A DNA stretch of 64,000 nt from Bdellovibrio sp. KM01 (lineage in GTDB: Bacteria; Bdellovibrionota; Bdellovibrionia; Bdellovibrionales; Bdellovibrionaceae): positions 3,534,001 to 3,598,000 of the forward strand of contig NZ_CP058348.1 in NCBI RefSeq assembly GCF_013752535.1, in the 5' to 3' direction. The notes under the pieces are model-generated. The model did no database searches. It worked only from the letters and a program-made list of their open reading frames with translations, and was not told where the DNA came from. A program made the translations under genes and the position numbers. How positions within the stretch are numbered: the first letter of the stretch is position 1; each line of letters begins with the position of its first letter. Shown here one piece after another: positions 1-8,811 of the stretch.

Positions 1-510
1 GGCTATGTGGAAGTGGGCATGGATCACTTTGCTCTGCCAACTGACAATCTAAGCATCGCGATGGATGAAAAACGCCTGCACCGTAACTTTATGGGTTACA
101 CGGATCAAAGAACTGATGTTCTTTTGGGCTTGGGTGTTTCTTCGATTTCTGAAACTCCATTCAGCTTCCATCAAAATGAAAAAGTTCTGCCTTTGTACGA
201 ACAGGCTTTGAATGAAGGTGTTTTGCCAACAATGCGTGGCCACATCCTGACAGAAGAAGATCAAGTTCGCCGCCGCCAGATTTTGAAATTGATGACAGAG
301 TTTGAAGTAGAATTCCTCAGCGCCGAGCAAGAGCAAGGTGCCAAAGAATTCTTGGCCGAGATGATCAACGATAAGCTTTTGATCATCCAAGACCACAAAC
401 TGGTTGTTCTGGAAGCAGGCAGACCGTTCCTGCGCAACGCTTGCGTGTACTTTGACGAACGTTTAAAGACCAAACAACCTCAAACCAAAATCTTCTCTCA
501 ATCTATATGA
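1..510 (+). CDS. hemN: Oxygen-independent coproporphyrinogen III oxidase, C-terminal part
   Basis: Radical-SAM enzyme of heme biosynthesis that decarboxylates coproporphyrinogen III to protoporphyrinogen IX without oxygen, in the cytoplasm. The gene is open at the left edge, so the CX3CX2C cluster motif is outside the window. The visible 169 residues match the C-terminal part of HemN: GMDHFALP near the start, then LHRNFMGYT and LLGLGVSSIS, and the HemN C-terminal helical domain ending near a conserved RPFLRNACVYFD stretch. The stop codon overlaps the next start as ATGA, which suggests translational coupling with the protoporphyrinogen oxidase gene. Identification by motif recognition is firm; only the missing 5' part is unknown. 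Confidence 0.93.
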   Translation, partial: GYVEVGMDHFALPTDNLSIAMDEKRLHRNFMGYTDQRTDVLLGLGVSSISETPFSFHQNEKVLPLYEQALNEGVLPTMRGHILTEEDQVRRRQILKLMTEFEVEFLSAEQEQGAKEFLAEMINDKLLIIQDHKLVVLEAGRPFLRNACVYFDERLKTKQPQTKIFSQSI

Positions 511-1718
511 AGAAGATCACGGTTGTCGGAGCTGGTTTCGCGGGTTTAACTATTGCCCTGAAACTGGCACAAAAAGGATTCGAAGTTGAAGTTCACGAAA
601 AGTCGTCTCGTGTAGGTGGCCTTTTAGGAACTGATTACTCAGAGCATGGTATGGCCGAACGTGCCGCCAACTCTTTGATCCTTTCCAACCGCTCTGAAAA
701 ACTCTTCCAAGAAATCGGCCTTGTACCCGCATTGCCATTAGAGTCCTCTAAGAAAAGATTCATTTACCGCGGATTTCCCAAGGCGGTCCCTTTGAATCCT
801 TTTGAAATTCTGGCTGTCGCATTTAAAGTCGTCCCACGGGTGCTTTTTGCCAAAGCGAGTTTGAAACCCAAAGCTTTTGAATCTTTAGAGGCTTGGGGTC
901 TTCGTCGTTTGGGCAAAGCGCCGACTCGTTTTCTGTTGGGCCCTGCCATGCAAGGTATTTACGCCAACGAACCTCAAGATTTAAGTGCCTCACTGATTAT
1001 TGCGCCTTTGTTCAATAAAGAACGTGAAAAATTCCGTGGCATGATGACCGGCGCAAATGGCATGCAGGATTTAGTCGATCACCTGCAACAAGCTTTAGAA
1101 AAGTTAGACGTAAAAATTCATTTAAACTCCTCTGTGGATATTGCAAGTATTCAAGGCCCTGTGGTTTTGGCGACTTCGGCTTTCGCTGCGACGGAGCTTT
1201 TAAAGTCCTATGCTCCTGAAGTTTCGGCTTTGCTTGCCCGCGTGCGTATGTCGTCTTTGATCAGCACAACGGTTTTCTTTGATAAGGCCCAGACAAAGTA
1301 CAAAGGCTTCGGCTGCCTGATTCCTCGTGGTTTGAACCTGCGCACTTTGGGTGTGTTGATGCCGCCTTATATTTTTGCAGGCCGAGACAAAACTTATAAC
1401 GAAACGTGGATCATGGGTGGCAATAACAATCAGGATTTAGTAAATCTGACTGATAAAGAATTGCTGAGCTTGATTGGGACAGAAAGAAAACGCCTGTTCA
1501 AACGCCAAGATGGCATCTTGTCGGCCAAGATCAACCGCTGGGATCGTGCTTTACCCATTTACGACCTGGAACTTGAAAAAGTTCAAAATGAATTGGCGCA
1601 AATAAAGTTACCAGCAGGCCTTTTCCTGCACGGAAATTATCTTTCGGGTATTGGTTTAAGTAAAATTCTGGAGCGCAGTGAACGCCTCAGTGAAGAGATT
1701 GTGAGTCAACATGGCTAA
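507..1718 (+). CDS. hemG: Protoporphyrinogen oxidase (HemY/PPOX type)
   Basis: FAD-dependent oxidase that turns protoporphyrinogen IX into protoporphyrin IX, the step between HemN and HemH. The 403-residue protein opens with a dinucleotide-binding motif, GAGFAGLTIALKLAQKG (about residues 8-24), followed by EKSSRVGGLL, typical of the HemY/amine-oxidase fold. The C-terminus has a NYLSGIGLSKILE stretch that fits the FAD-binding C-terminal motif of PPOX. It is a little shorter than the usual 440-470 residues. The ATG start overlaps the hemN stop (ATGA), and the gene overlaps hemH by 8 bases. Context between hemN and hemH supports the call over other FAD amine oxidases. Some databases name this oxygen-dependent form hemY; I use hemG for the activity. 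Confidence 0.88.
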   Translation: MKKITVVGAGFAGLTIALKLAQKGFEVEVHEKSSRVGGLLGTDYSEHGMAERAANSLILSNRSEKLFQEIGLVPALPLESSKKRFIYRGFPKAVPLNPFEILAVAFKVVPRVLFAKASLKPKAFESLEAWGLRRLGKAPTRFLLGPAMQGIYANEPQDLSASLIIAPLFNKEREKFRGMMTGANGMQDLVDHLQQALEKLDVKIHLNSSVDIASIQGPVVLATSAFAATELLKSYAPEVSALLARVRMSSLISTTVFFDKAQTKYKGFGCLIPRGLNLRTLGVLMPPYIFAGRDKTYNETWIMGGNNNQDLVNLTDKELLSLIGTERKRLFKRQDGILSAKINRWDRALPIYDLELEKVQNELAQIKLPAGLFLHGNYLSGIGLSKILERSERLSEEIVSQHG

Positions 1719-2715
1719 AACAGGTGTTTTACTTTTAAATATTGGCAGCCCTCGCACTTATGAAGTTCCTGATGTTAAAAGGTATCTGAAGCACTTCTTG
1801 ATGGATAAAGAAGTGATCAATCTGCCGTTTATTTTCCGTTGGCCTTTAGTAAATCTTTTAATCGTTCCTAAGCGTGGTCCTATCTCTGCTGGAAACTATA
1901 AAAAGATCTGGCTGGAAAATGGGTCTCCCTTAACGGTGTATACGAATCAATTCGCAGAAAAACTGCAAAAAGATTTGGGCGATAAGTATCTGGTGAAAGT
2001 GGGAATGCGCTATAGCGATCCCGATATTCCCTCTGCCCTGAAAGCTTTTGCCGATGCCGGAGTTGAAAATGTTTTGTTGGCGCCCATGTATCCTCAATAC
2101 GCAGACGCAACGACGGGATCCTCGCTTCGTGAAGTTCAGCGCCAAATCAGAAAACTGAAACTGAATTTCAAAGTTAAAAGCATCCGCGATTTCTATCAAC
2201 ATTCGTCCTTTGTGGATCCCAGCGTGGAAATCGCGCAAGAGTTCCTCAAGGGAAAAGACGTCACTCACTACCTATTCTCTTTCCACGGCTTGCCCGAAAG
2301 CCACGTGAAAGTGAATGCAGGCTGCTTGGTCACATCTGACTGCTGCGTAAAACCTGGTGCCTGCGATAAACCTTGTTACCGTGCCCAATGCTTGGCGACG
2401 GCAACTTCGATGGCTTCAAAAATGGGACTGTCTAAAGATCAATGGAGCTTGTCTTATCAATCACGTTTGGGTCGCGCGGAATGGCTTAAGCCTTCGACAG
2501 AAGAAACCATCGCGAAACTTGCTGATAAAAAAAGCATCGCCGTTTTGTGCCCCTCCTTCGTTGCTGATTGCATCGAGACTTTGGAAGAAATCGGCATCGG
2601 TGGAGAGGAAACTTTCCATCACGCAGGCGGTAAAGACTATCACTTGGTGCCTTGCGTGAACGTGAATCCAAACTGGGTATCTAAGTTTGCACGTTTCGTA
2701 GAATCTCAAAGTTGA
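1711..2715 (+). CDS. hemH: Ferrochelatase with internal cysteine cluster
   Basis: Inserts ferrous iron into protoporphyrin IX, the last step of protoheme synthesis. The 334 residues include the family markers LLLNIGSP at the N-terminus, PMYPQYADATTGSS (about 125-138) and the catalytic His192 in FSFHGLPESH. Directly after this lies a cysteine-rich segment with Cys205, 211, 212, 218, 222 and 227. Ferrochelatases with a [2Fe-2S] cluster held by cysteines in such an internal segment are known from Myxococcus and relatives; cluster binding here is inferred. The C-terminus ends without the three cysteines used by animal-type enzymes. Third gene of the heme operon, overlapping the previous stop by 8 bases. 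Confidence 0.96.
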   Translation: MAKTGVLLLNIGSPRTYEVPDVKRYLKHFLMDKEVINLPFIFRWPLVNLLIVPKRGPISAGNYKKIWLENGSPLTVYTNQFAEKLQKDLGDKYLVKVGMRYSDPDIPSALKAFADAGVENVLLAPMYPQYADATTGSSLREVQRQIRKLKLNFKVKSIRDFYQHSSFVDPSVEIAQEFLKGKDVTHYLFSFHGLPESHVKVNAGCLVTSDCCVKPGACDKPCYRAQCLATATSMASKMGLSKDQWSLSYQSRLGRAEWLKPSTEETIAKLADKKSIAVLCPSFVADCIETLEEIGIGGEETFHHAGGKDYHLVPCVNVNPNWVSKFARFVESQS

Positions 2716-2803
2716 TACATTACTCTATTTTGACCCGCTGCAGTTTGCTATCCAACAACTCCTGAACAAAAATTGGGGTCCTAATTATTCAGGAGTAGCA
2801 ACT

Positions 2804-4702
2804 TTGAAAACGACATCATTGAAGTCAGTTCTGTTCGTACTGGCTCTGGCTCTATCTGTTCCCGTTCAGTCCCATGCAGGTTTGGATATTTTCGAACCTT
2901 CTAAAGTTCTAGAAAAAATCCGCAAACAAATCGCGAAGCAAGATATCGGTGCGACAATTGGCCTCAGTGCTGACATCATCGATGGCTTGAGTGTTTCTTT
3001 AAAATACAAAGCGAAGTCTGAACCTTCATACTTGGATGGTTATTACACTCGTTTAGATAAATACATCATGACGACAGATGTGAATGTCGGTGATCTATTG
3101 AATGGCGATATCACACCATTTGGTTTCGATGTTGAACAGGGCACTGAAGTTTACTTTGCCCGTCAGTTCAAATCTCAAGGCGATTCCATCAAAGCTCTTC
3201 CCTACACTTTGGATCGCATTCCATTTACAGCTCAAAAAGCTGTTCAAAAATTGAAAGTCGGCGATTTCGTGGCCCTTCAAGGCAAGCTTTCCATCGTTTT
3301 CTCGGTGGGAGCCGATACGGATTTGAATCCGACAGTTTCTTTGGGTGGCTCCACTCATATTTATATGTCAGGTGATTTCATGATTCACTTGTACCGCATG
3401 GAAAACGATAAAATCCGTGTGAAACTGATTACACTAAGAAGCCGCGGCACGGGCGCTAGTGCCAGCATCGACTACTTGGGCAGACTTAAAGTTGTGGGTC
3501 TTCGTGTCGTAGACAGAAAGCTTGAGCGTTGGATTGACTTGAAACCAGCGTCTTTGAACTTCGGTAAATCTTTGAATGATGTTTTCATGTTGGACTATGT
3601 GTTTGATTTGAAAAATCCAGCCGCAGCGACGGCCTTTAATAACTTCATGAGCAAAAAAGTGAAGTTTAAAAATTTGAAAGTCATCGACCCAACGGCTTCC
3701 CGACCTGAATTGCAAAATGAACTTTTGACGGACATGTCTGAAGTTGAAGACATGTATATGGAAGACCATACGTTGCCTGCGGATCAACGCCGTATCGACC
3801 GCGTGTTTAAAGGTTCAAACACTTCCGTCGACATCATGTCTCGCTATAAGCTTTCCATGAGCATCCTGCGCCTGGAAGCCAACACGATGTACTCGCAAAA
3901 CAAATTGCAAAACTACGATGCGAACAACATCGAGAAGCAATACATCCTGGACACTTACCAAAAATCAGCTCAGTCCAAAATCTTCTATGGTATTTGGGGG
4001 AACAAGATCACTGAAGGCGATCACATTATCTTTAATTCCAATCCACAATGGACTCCGGGCTCCTTGGTTACGACTTCCCATTTTTATGAAGCACGTATGA
4101 GAAACGTTTCCAAAAAAGATTTCGGAAAAATGCAAAACCGTGCGCAAGACGTTTTGCCAGAATGGATCTATCGACAAATCGACTGGAAACACTGGGACTT
4201 CTCTAACGGCGACATCGTGAATGGTTACTTCCGTCACCAAGTCTGCATCAGCCCCGAAGCCTACGAAGCGATTCCAAAATACTCTGCCAGCCAGATCGAA
4301 AAAATGTTCTCTGCGTACCTTGACTCCCAAGATCAAGACTTGGATCAGTTAAGACACAAAAAGATCGAAAAGATCGCCGTGAATTTGGCGTACTTGCTTC
4401 AACCGGTCATGTCAGACAAAGCTCGCTATGAAGCATTCAGAAATCTGCAAAAAATTGCGATGTGGCGTGATCACGGCGCTTATTTCGTACTGACTCTTTT
4501 GCCGGAAAATCGTTTCGAAGATCTTGTGACTTATGAAATGACTTTCTCAGGTCGTAAATCCGATCAGATCAATTTCCGCTTTGGTAACTTTGAAAAACAA
4601 CAGCTTTACCAAACGCTGTTATATATCCAAAACTTGATCAACGATCGTTCCTTCGATCTGCGTCTGGTGACGGATTCCACAGGCGGAAAAACAAAACCAT
4701 AG
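2804..4702 (+). CDS. Exported protein of unknown function, 632 residues
   Basis: Not recognised. The protein starts with a clear signal peptide: Lys2, a hydrophobic core VLFVLALALSVPV, and a probable cleavage after SHA near residue 26, so it is exported to the periplasm or outer membrane. The body is soluble-looking, mixed in charge and without further membrane segments. The start is TTG, chosen because AGGAG sits 8 bases upstream at 2791-2795, the signal peptide begins there, and no ATG occurs near. It stands alone 88 bases after hemH and is closed by a strong terminator, so it is probably a single-gene unit. An envelope role is inferred only from the signal peptide. Confidence 0.85.
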   Translation: MKTTSLKSVLFVLALALSVPVQSHAGLDIFEPSKVLEKIRKQIAKQDIGATIGLSADIIDGLSVSLKYKAKSEPSYLDGYYTRLDKYIMTTDVNVGDLLNGDITPFGFDVEQGTEVYFARQFKSQGDSIKALPYTLDRIPFTAQKAVQKLKVGDFVALQGKLSIVFSVGADTDLNPTVSLGGSTHIYMSGDFMIHLYRMENDKIRVKLITLRSRGTGASASIDYLGRLKVVGLRVVDRKLERWIDLKPASLNFGKSLNDVFMLDYVFDLKNPAAATAFNNFMSKKVKFKNLKVIDPTASRPELQNELLTDMSEVEDMYMEDHTLPADQRRIDRVFKGSNTSVDIMSRYKLSMSILRLEANTMYSQNKLQNYDANNIEKQYILDTYQKSAQSKIFYGIWGNKITEGDHIIFNSNPQWTPGSLVTTSHFYEARMRNVSKKDFGKMQNRAQDVLPEWIYRQIDWKHWDFSNGDIVNGYFRHQVCISPEAYEAIPKYSASQIEKMFSAYLDSQDQDLDQLRHKKIEKIAVNLAYLLQPVMSDKARYEAFRNLQKIAMWRDHGAYFVLTLLPENRFEDLVTYEMTFSGRKSDQINFRFGNFEKQQLYQTLLYIQNLINDRSFDLRLVTDSTGGKTKP

Positions 4703-4711
4703 TTAAGGAAA

Positions 4712-4737
4712 AGGGCTTCACAAGAAGCCCTTTTTTA
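4712..4737 (+). terminator. Intrinsic terminator after the 632-residue exported protein
   Basis: Stem GGGCTTC (4713-4719), loop ACAA, stem GAAGCCC (4724-4730), then six T. It lies 10 bases after the stop codon at 4702. Confidence 0.93.
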
Positions 4738-5062
4738 TTTCTCACTCTCGAGTAAGAGTGTTCCCTGCAGATTTTAATTGAGTAATTTGAGACGGCGCGA
4801 CATCCCCCTGTTTTCCAAAGAAAAAACACCCGAGCGAAAGATAAAAGCTTGGCTGCTTAACCTCCCCATATGTTTAACGTTTTCCCTCTGAAATCCCCCT
4901 GTGAACGGCCTTTTGGAAATTAATACAAACCCGTGCTTCGTCGAGAAAGGAAATAATCTCGGCGACTCCATTTAGAGCTTTAGATTAAAGGATTTTAAGT
5001 ATATTAACCGAACCCTAGTTGCTAAGTAGACCAGCTCAATTACATCTATAACTAAGGGGAAA
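4738..5062. other. Gene-free stretch upstream of the PBP4-type gene
   Basis: About 325 bases between the terminator at 4737 and the ATG at 5063. I see no coding potential: short reading frames on the minus strand have no recognisable product. A weak hairpin, CACTCT/AGAGTG, lies near 4742-4760 without a T run. The AT-rich part at 4980-5040 is the likely promoter region for the downstream gene, but I cannot pick a convincing -35/-10 pair. Confidence 0.5.
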
Positions 5063-6367
5063 ATGGTGTCATTCTTGAGATTCCAACTGGCATTGACTGC
5101 TTTGATTGTCGGCTTCACGACATCGTCTGCTTATGCAAAAGTCTATTTGAACTCCCAGTGCACGATGAAAGCCAACTCTGGTAAAATCGAAGGCAACGGT
5201 TCTAAAGACGAAAAATTCCCTCTCGCTTCCATTTCTAAACTTGTCACTTCGTTGTGGGCCATTGAAACTCTGGGCGCCAACTACCGCTTTGAAACTAAAA
5301 TCCACGTTACTAAAGTTGGCCCTAAAGCCTACAACATGCATTTCGAAGGCAGCCGTGATCCTTTGATGGGGCGTAATGTCGGCTATTTCATCCTGGCTCA
5401 ACTGACCATGAAACAGCTTGGTATAGAAAGAGTTGAAAACTTAACCTTCGACGAAAACTTCCAAATGGAATGGAACGTGGAGGAGCCGGTCGCTGTTGCC
5501 GGTGACACAAAATTGTTCACCGATATCGCAGAACAAGCTGCTCATGTTCAGCACGAATTGGAAAATGGCTTCATCACACCGATTGCCGATAACTCCTACA
5601 CGTACCTGCGCAAGATTTCTAAATCGGTGGGTGTGACTCTGCCGCAAGAAAAACCAAGGATCAATTTTGGCAGCGTATCGTTTTTGGCAAAAGCCGACTT
5701 TAAAAAAGCCAACGACACTCAAACGTTCGTTTACAAATCCGCTCCCCTTTATAAGATCGTTAAGAACATGAATAACAAGTCCAATAACTATGTGGCTGAC
5801 CACTTGTATTGGAATTTAGGCGGCACTCCGGCGTTCAATGCTTACTTGGCAGAGAACCTGAAAATGGACAACCGCGATCTTGAGTTCAACTTGGGATCCG
5901 GTAACAACGCGGACTATATCTCTAAAAAGAAATACGACTATAACGAAGGCACTTGTACCGCGATGATCAAAGTTTTGATCCGCTTGAACGAGGTTTTGGC
6001 GACACAAAAACTGGTTTTGACGGACGTAATGGCGGTTGCTGGTAAGGACAGCGAATCCACATTGGTGCGCTATGATGGCGTTATGGGCGATGCTATGACG
6101 GCTAAAACCGGAACGGTTGATAAAGCGAAAACTTTGGCGGGCACGATCTCTACAGGAAACGGGACGATCTATTTCGTGATCCTGATGCACAAGGATTCTT
6201 CGGGTGAAAACGGGTCTGCAGCGAATGCGATCAAAAACCGCATCCGTGCCTTATTCACAATCAATAACGGCTCTAAGAAAATAAACTATTCAGAAACTAC
6301 GCCTCTTCCCTTCGATAGCCAATCGGCTCTGGTTCTGGGATATGGGCCTCATTTAGGAATGTTCTAA
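5063..6367 (+). CDS. dacB: D-alanyl-D-alanine carboxypeptidase/endopeptidase, PBP4 type (peptidase S13)
   Basis: Periplasmic penicillin-binding protein that trims or cuts peptide cross-links in peptidoglycan. The 434-residue protein has a signal peptide cleaved near SSAYA (about residue 25). It carries the three active-site motifs of the family: S-I-S-K (SxxK) in PLASISKLV, S-N-N (SxN) in NKSNNYVADH, and K-T-G in TAKTGTVDKA. It is somewhat shorter than E. coli DacB (477), so the insert between SxxK and SxN is reduced. Start ATG has AAGGGGA just upstream. The stop TAA shares one base with the next ATG, so it is coupled to the ankyrin gene. In a predator such enzymes may act on self or prey wall; the sequence does not tell which. 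Confidence 0.88.
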   Translation: MVSFLRFQLALTALIVGFTTSSAYAKVYLNSQCTMKANSGKIEGNGSKDEKFPLASISKLVTSLWAIETLGANYRFETKIHVTKVGPKAYNMHFEGSRDPLMGRNVGYFILAQLTMKQLGIERVENLTFDENFQMEWNVEEPVAVAGDTKLFTDIAEQAAHVQHELENGFITPIADNSYTYLRKISKSVGVTLPQEKPRINFGSVSFLAKADFKKANDTQTFVYKSAPLYKIVKNMNNKSNNYVADHLYWNLGGTPAFNAYLAENLKMDNRDLEFNLGSGNNADYISKKKYDYNEGTCTAMIKVLIRLNEVLATQKLVLTDVMAVAGKDSESTLVRYDGVMGDAMTAKTGTVDKAKTLAGTISTGNGTIYFVILMHKDSSGENGSAANAIKNRIRALFTINNGSKKINYSETTPLPFDSQSALVLGYGPHLGMF

Positions 6368-7050
6368 TGATCAGTGTGACGCTTTGGATTTTTTATGTTT
6401 TGGTTGCGATGTTCACCGTTTTTGGCCCTGTGCGTGCCAGCGGTTACACCGTCGAGAACTTAAACAAAGCGATCGAACTCCAAAAGAACAAAGAAGTTCA
6501 GCAACAAATCCAGTCGAAAGCTTTCGATCCCGGCGTGGGTGATTCGGACGGAATCACTCCCTTGATGGCAGCTGCCATGAACGGGAACGTGAAAGCTTTG
6601 AACTTGTTAATGCAAAAAAACGCCAACCTTGAACAAAAAAATAAATTCGGTGATACAGCTTTGGCCCTAGCCGTTTCTAACGACCAAGATGCCGCTGCAA
6701 AAACATTGATCGCTGCTGGTGCTAAGGTCGACGTTGCGGTTCTTTCCGAGAACAAAGACACTCTGTTGATCACGGCCGCGAAAAGTAGTGAGAAAACGAC
6801 TCGTCTGATCCTGCAAAAAAATAAAAAGGTCATCAACCAGACAAATGCTTTAGGTAATACGGCCCTGATGGAATCCATCATGGCGGGTTATCCTAAGATC
6901 GCAAAACTTCTGGTGGACAATGGCGCCGACGTGACCGTTAAAAACAACGATGGCAAAACCGCATTGGATTTCTCCAAAGAGATGAAAAACAAAAGCCTAT
7001 CAGATCTTCTGACGAAAAAGGCGAAAGCCATCGACTCTGCTAAAAATTAA
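6367..7050 (+). CDS. Exported ankyrin-repeat protein
   Basis: The 227-residue protein has an N-terminal hydrophobic segment (VTLWIFYVLVAMFTVFGPV) followed by VRASG, consistent with export to the periplasm. From about residue 55 it contains four ankyrin repeats, each with a recognisable G-T/I-T/A-P/A-L-M/A core: DSDGITPLMAAAMNG, NKFGDTALALAVSN, ENKDTLLITAAKSS and NALGNTALMESIMAG, with the last continuing into NNDGKTALDFSKE. Ankyrin repeats mediate protein contacts, and a periplasmic one next to a D,D-peptidase suggests a partner or inhibitor of that enzyme; this is inference from a one-base overlap between the two genes. Confidence 0.85.
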   Translation: MISVTLWIFYVLVAMFTVFGPVRASGYTVENLNKAIELQKNKEVQQQIQSKAFDPGVGDSDGITPLMAAAMNGNVKALNLLMQKNANLEQKNKFGDTALALAVSNDQDAAAKTLIAAGAKVDVAVLSENKDTLLITAAKSSEKTTRLILQKNKKVINQTNALGNTALMESIMAGYPKIAKLLVDNGADVTVKNNDGKTALDFSKEMKNKSLSDLLTKKAKAIDSAKN

Positions 7051-7080
7051 TCGAGATTAAATCATCTAAAATAAATAAAA

Positions 7081-7118
7081 AAACCCCGGGGATTGTAGTC
7101 GCCGGGGTTTTGTTTTTT
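7081..7118. terminator. Bidirectional terminator between the ankyrin gene and the helicase gene
   Basis: Stem AAACCCCGG (7081-7089) pairs with CCGGGGTTT (7102-7110); T run 7109-7117 on the plus strand and A-rich flank 7068-7083 for the minus strand. It separates two convergent genes. Confidence 0.9.
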
Positions 7119-8766
7119 AAGAGAACAACTTTTTGATGAAGCTGGAAATCTTTTTACCGATTGTCTGCTTCGCTGGTGGTCTGCGTGTCGCGCTTGCACC
7201 TTTGCGCGGCTCGTGGCGCTTGTGGGCACCTTGACCCTGGCGGTTGTCGCCGCGTTTTTGCTGGCCATGAGCTGGAGCTTTTGCACCGTGCTCAGGACGC
7301 TTCGCATGTCTTGGATTTGGTCCGTCAGACTTTTGCGCAGAAGCGCCTTTGCGCTCTTCACGTGGAGGTCTGTTTTCGCCACCGCGGTTTTCACCACGAG
7401 GTCCACGTCCACCTTCGCGACGTGGTCCACGATCACCCTCACGACGAGGACCGCGATCACGATTTCCACCGCGACCAGGACCACCTTCACGACGAGGACC
7501 ACGATCTCCGCGCTCACCGTCCAATGATTTTGGATAATGGCCTTCGAAGCGATCCGGGAATGGTTTGAACTCTTGAAGAAGCTGATCGTTTTCCAAATAG
7601 CCCACTTCAATCTTGTGTTTCAAATAATCTTCGATGCGAGTCAAAGACTCGATATCTTTTTCGCCCACCATCGAGAATGCCTGACCTGTCGTGCCCGCGC
7701 GACCAGTACGGCCGATACGGTGAACGTAAGATTCAGAATCCATTGGTAATTCATAGTTGATAACCAGGTCGACACCTTTGATATCCAAACCTCGAGCCGC
7801 AACGTCCGTCGCCACCAAGATGTTCAGATGATTTTCCGCTTTGAACTGCTCGATCACGCGATTACGTTGAGCTTGAGTCAAAAGACTGGAAATCGCCATC
7901 GCTGGCACGTCGTTATCAATTAAGAACTTAGTGATCTTTTCCACGTTCATTTTAAAGTTCGTGAAGATGATCGCTTGCTTAGGATTGTGCACTTTAAGCA
8001 AAGACAAAAGATGCTGCGGTTTTTCAGCGTTGCCCACGTGGAAAATCTGGTCTTTCACGTTTTCAGCTTTGGCTTGGTCACGGCTGATATTGATTTCAAC
8101 CGGCTCTGAGCCAAATTGATAGGCTGTATTCAAAACATCGAAGTTCAATGTTGCCGAGAAAACCAGGAACTGACGTTCACGAGGCACTCTTTGCAAAATG
8201 AATTTCATATCGTCTTTGAAGCCCATGTCGAACATGCGGTCCGCTTCGTCAAAAACGATGGCGCGAACTTGCTTCAAATCGACCAAGTGTTCTTTGTACA
8301 AATCAATCAAACGGCCTGGAGTTGCCACGATGAATTCAACACCGTTTTTAAGCGCCTCTTTTTGTTTGTCATAACCTGTACCACCGTAGATTGCGAAACC
8401 ACGAAGGCCGCTTTCCGCGCTGAACTTGATGATGTTGTCTTGAACTTGCTCTGCCAACTCACGAGTGGGAACCAAAACCAAAATAAAATTTTGTGGCTTC
8501 CAATCTTTGAACGCACGTTTTTCGATGATTTCTTTTTCGGAATCAGAAACTTCGCCGTGAGCGGGGCGAGCACGTAAAATACGCTCCATCAATGGCAGAA
8601 CAAATGCTGCTGTTTTGCCGGTGCCTGTTTGTGCCAGGCCGGCGACGTCTTTACCATCCAAAATGTAAGGCATGGCTTGCGCTTGAATCGGTGTGCAATC
8701 ATCAAAACCAGTTTTCTGGATTGCAGACACTAGCGCGGGATCTAAATTTAACTCTGAGAATTTCAA
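7117..8766 (-). CDS. rhlE: DEAD-box ATP-dependent RNA helicase with RGG-rich tail
   Basis: Cytoplasmic RNA helicase that unwinds or remodels RNA using ATP. The order of motifs is canonical: Q motif (FDDCTPIQAQ, about 21-30), Walker A AQTGTGKT (45-52), PTRELAEQ, TPGR, DEAD, SAT, then ARGLD and HRIGRTGR in the second RecA domain. The final ~120 residues are low-complexity, with repeated R-G-P-R-R-E-G-G units, followed by a basic His/Lys-rich end; such tails bind RNA. RhlE and CsdA-type proteins share this plan, and I use rhlE for the domain layout; the exact orthologue is less sure. The gene ends at the shared terminator with the ankyrin gene. Confidence 0.93.
   Translation of the reverse strand: MKFSELNLDPALVSAIQKTGFDDCTPIQAQAMPYILDGKDVAGLAQTGTGKTAAFVLPLMERILRARPAHGEVSDSEKEIIEKRAFKDWKPQNFILVLVPTRELAEQVQDNIIKFSAESGLRGFAIYGGTGYDKQKEALKNGVEFIVATPGRLIDLYKEHLVDLKQVRAIVFDEADRMFDMGFKDDMKFILQRVPRERQFLVFSATLNFDVLNTAYQFGSEPVEINISRDQAKAENVKDQIFHVGNAEKPQHLLSLLKVHNPKQAIIFTNFKMNVEKITKFLIDNDVPAMAISSLLTQAQRNRVIEQFKAENHLNILVATDVAARGLDIKGVDLVINYELPMDSESYVHRIGRTGRAGTTGQAFSMVGEKDIESLTRIEDYLKHKIEVGYLENDQLLQEFKPFPDRFEGHYPKSLDGERGDRGPRREGGPGRGGNRDRGPRREGDRGPRREGGRGPRGENRGGENRPPREERKGASAQKSDGPNPRHAKRPEHGAKAPAHGQQKRGDNRQGQGAHKRHEPRKGASATRRPPAKQTIGKKISSFIKKLFS
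7385..7535. repeat. Imperfect tandem DNA repeat coding the RGG tail of the helicase
   Basis: On the plus strand this reads as repeated ACGACG/ACCACGAT/CACCTTCGCGACG units, about 18-27 bases each with variation. It encodes repeated R-G-P-R-R-E-G-G on the minus strand. The repeat makes several long but spurious open frames on the opposite strand. Confidence 0.7.
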
Positions 8767-8811
8767 TTTCGTATACTCCGGTTCGTAAGCCCAAACCTAC
8801 TTTTCGGTGCC

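Noticed and set aside
7161-7568. Long plus-strand open frames opposite the helicase tail
   Set aside because: They are produced by the repeated RGG-coding DNA; no start signal or product makes sense.
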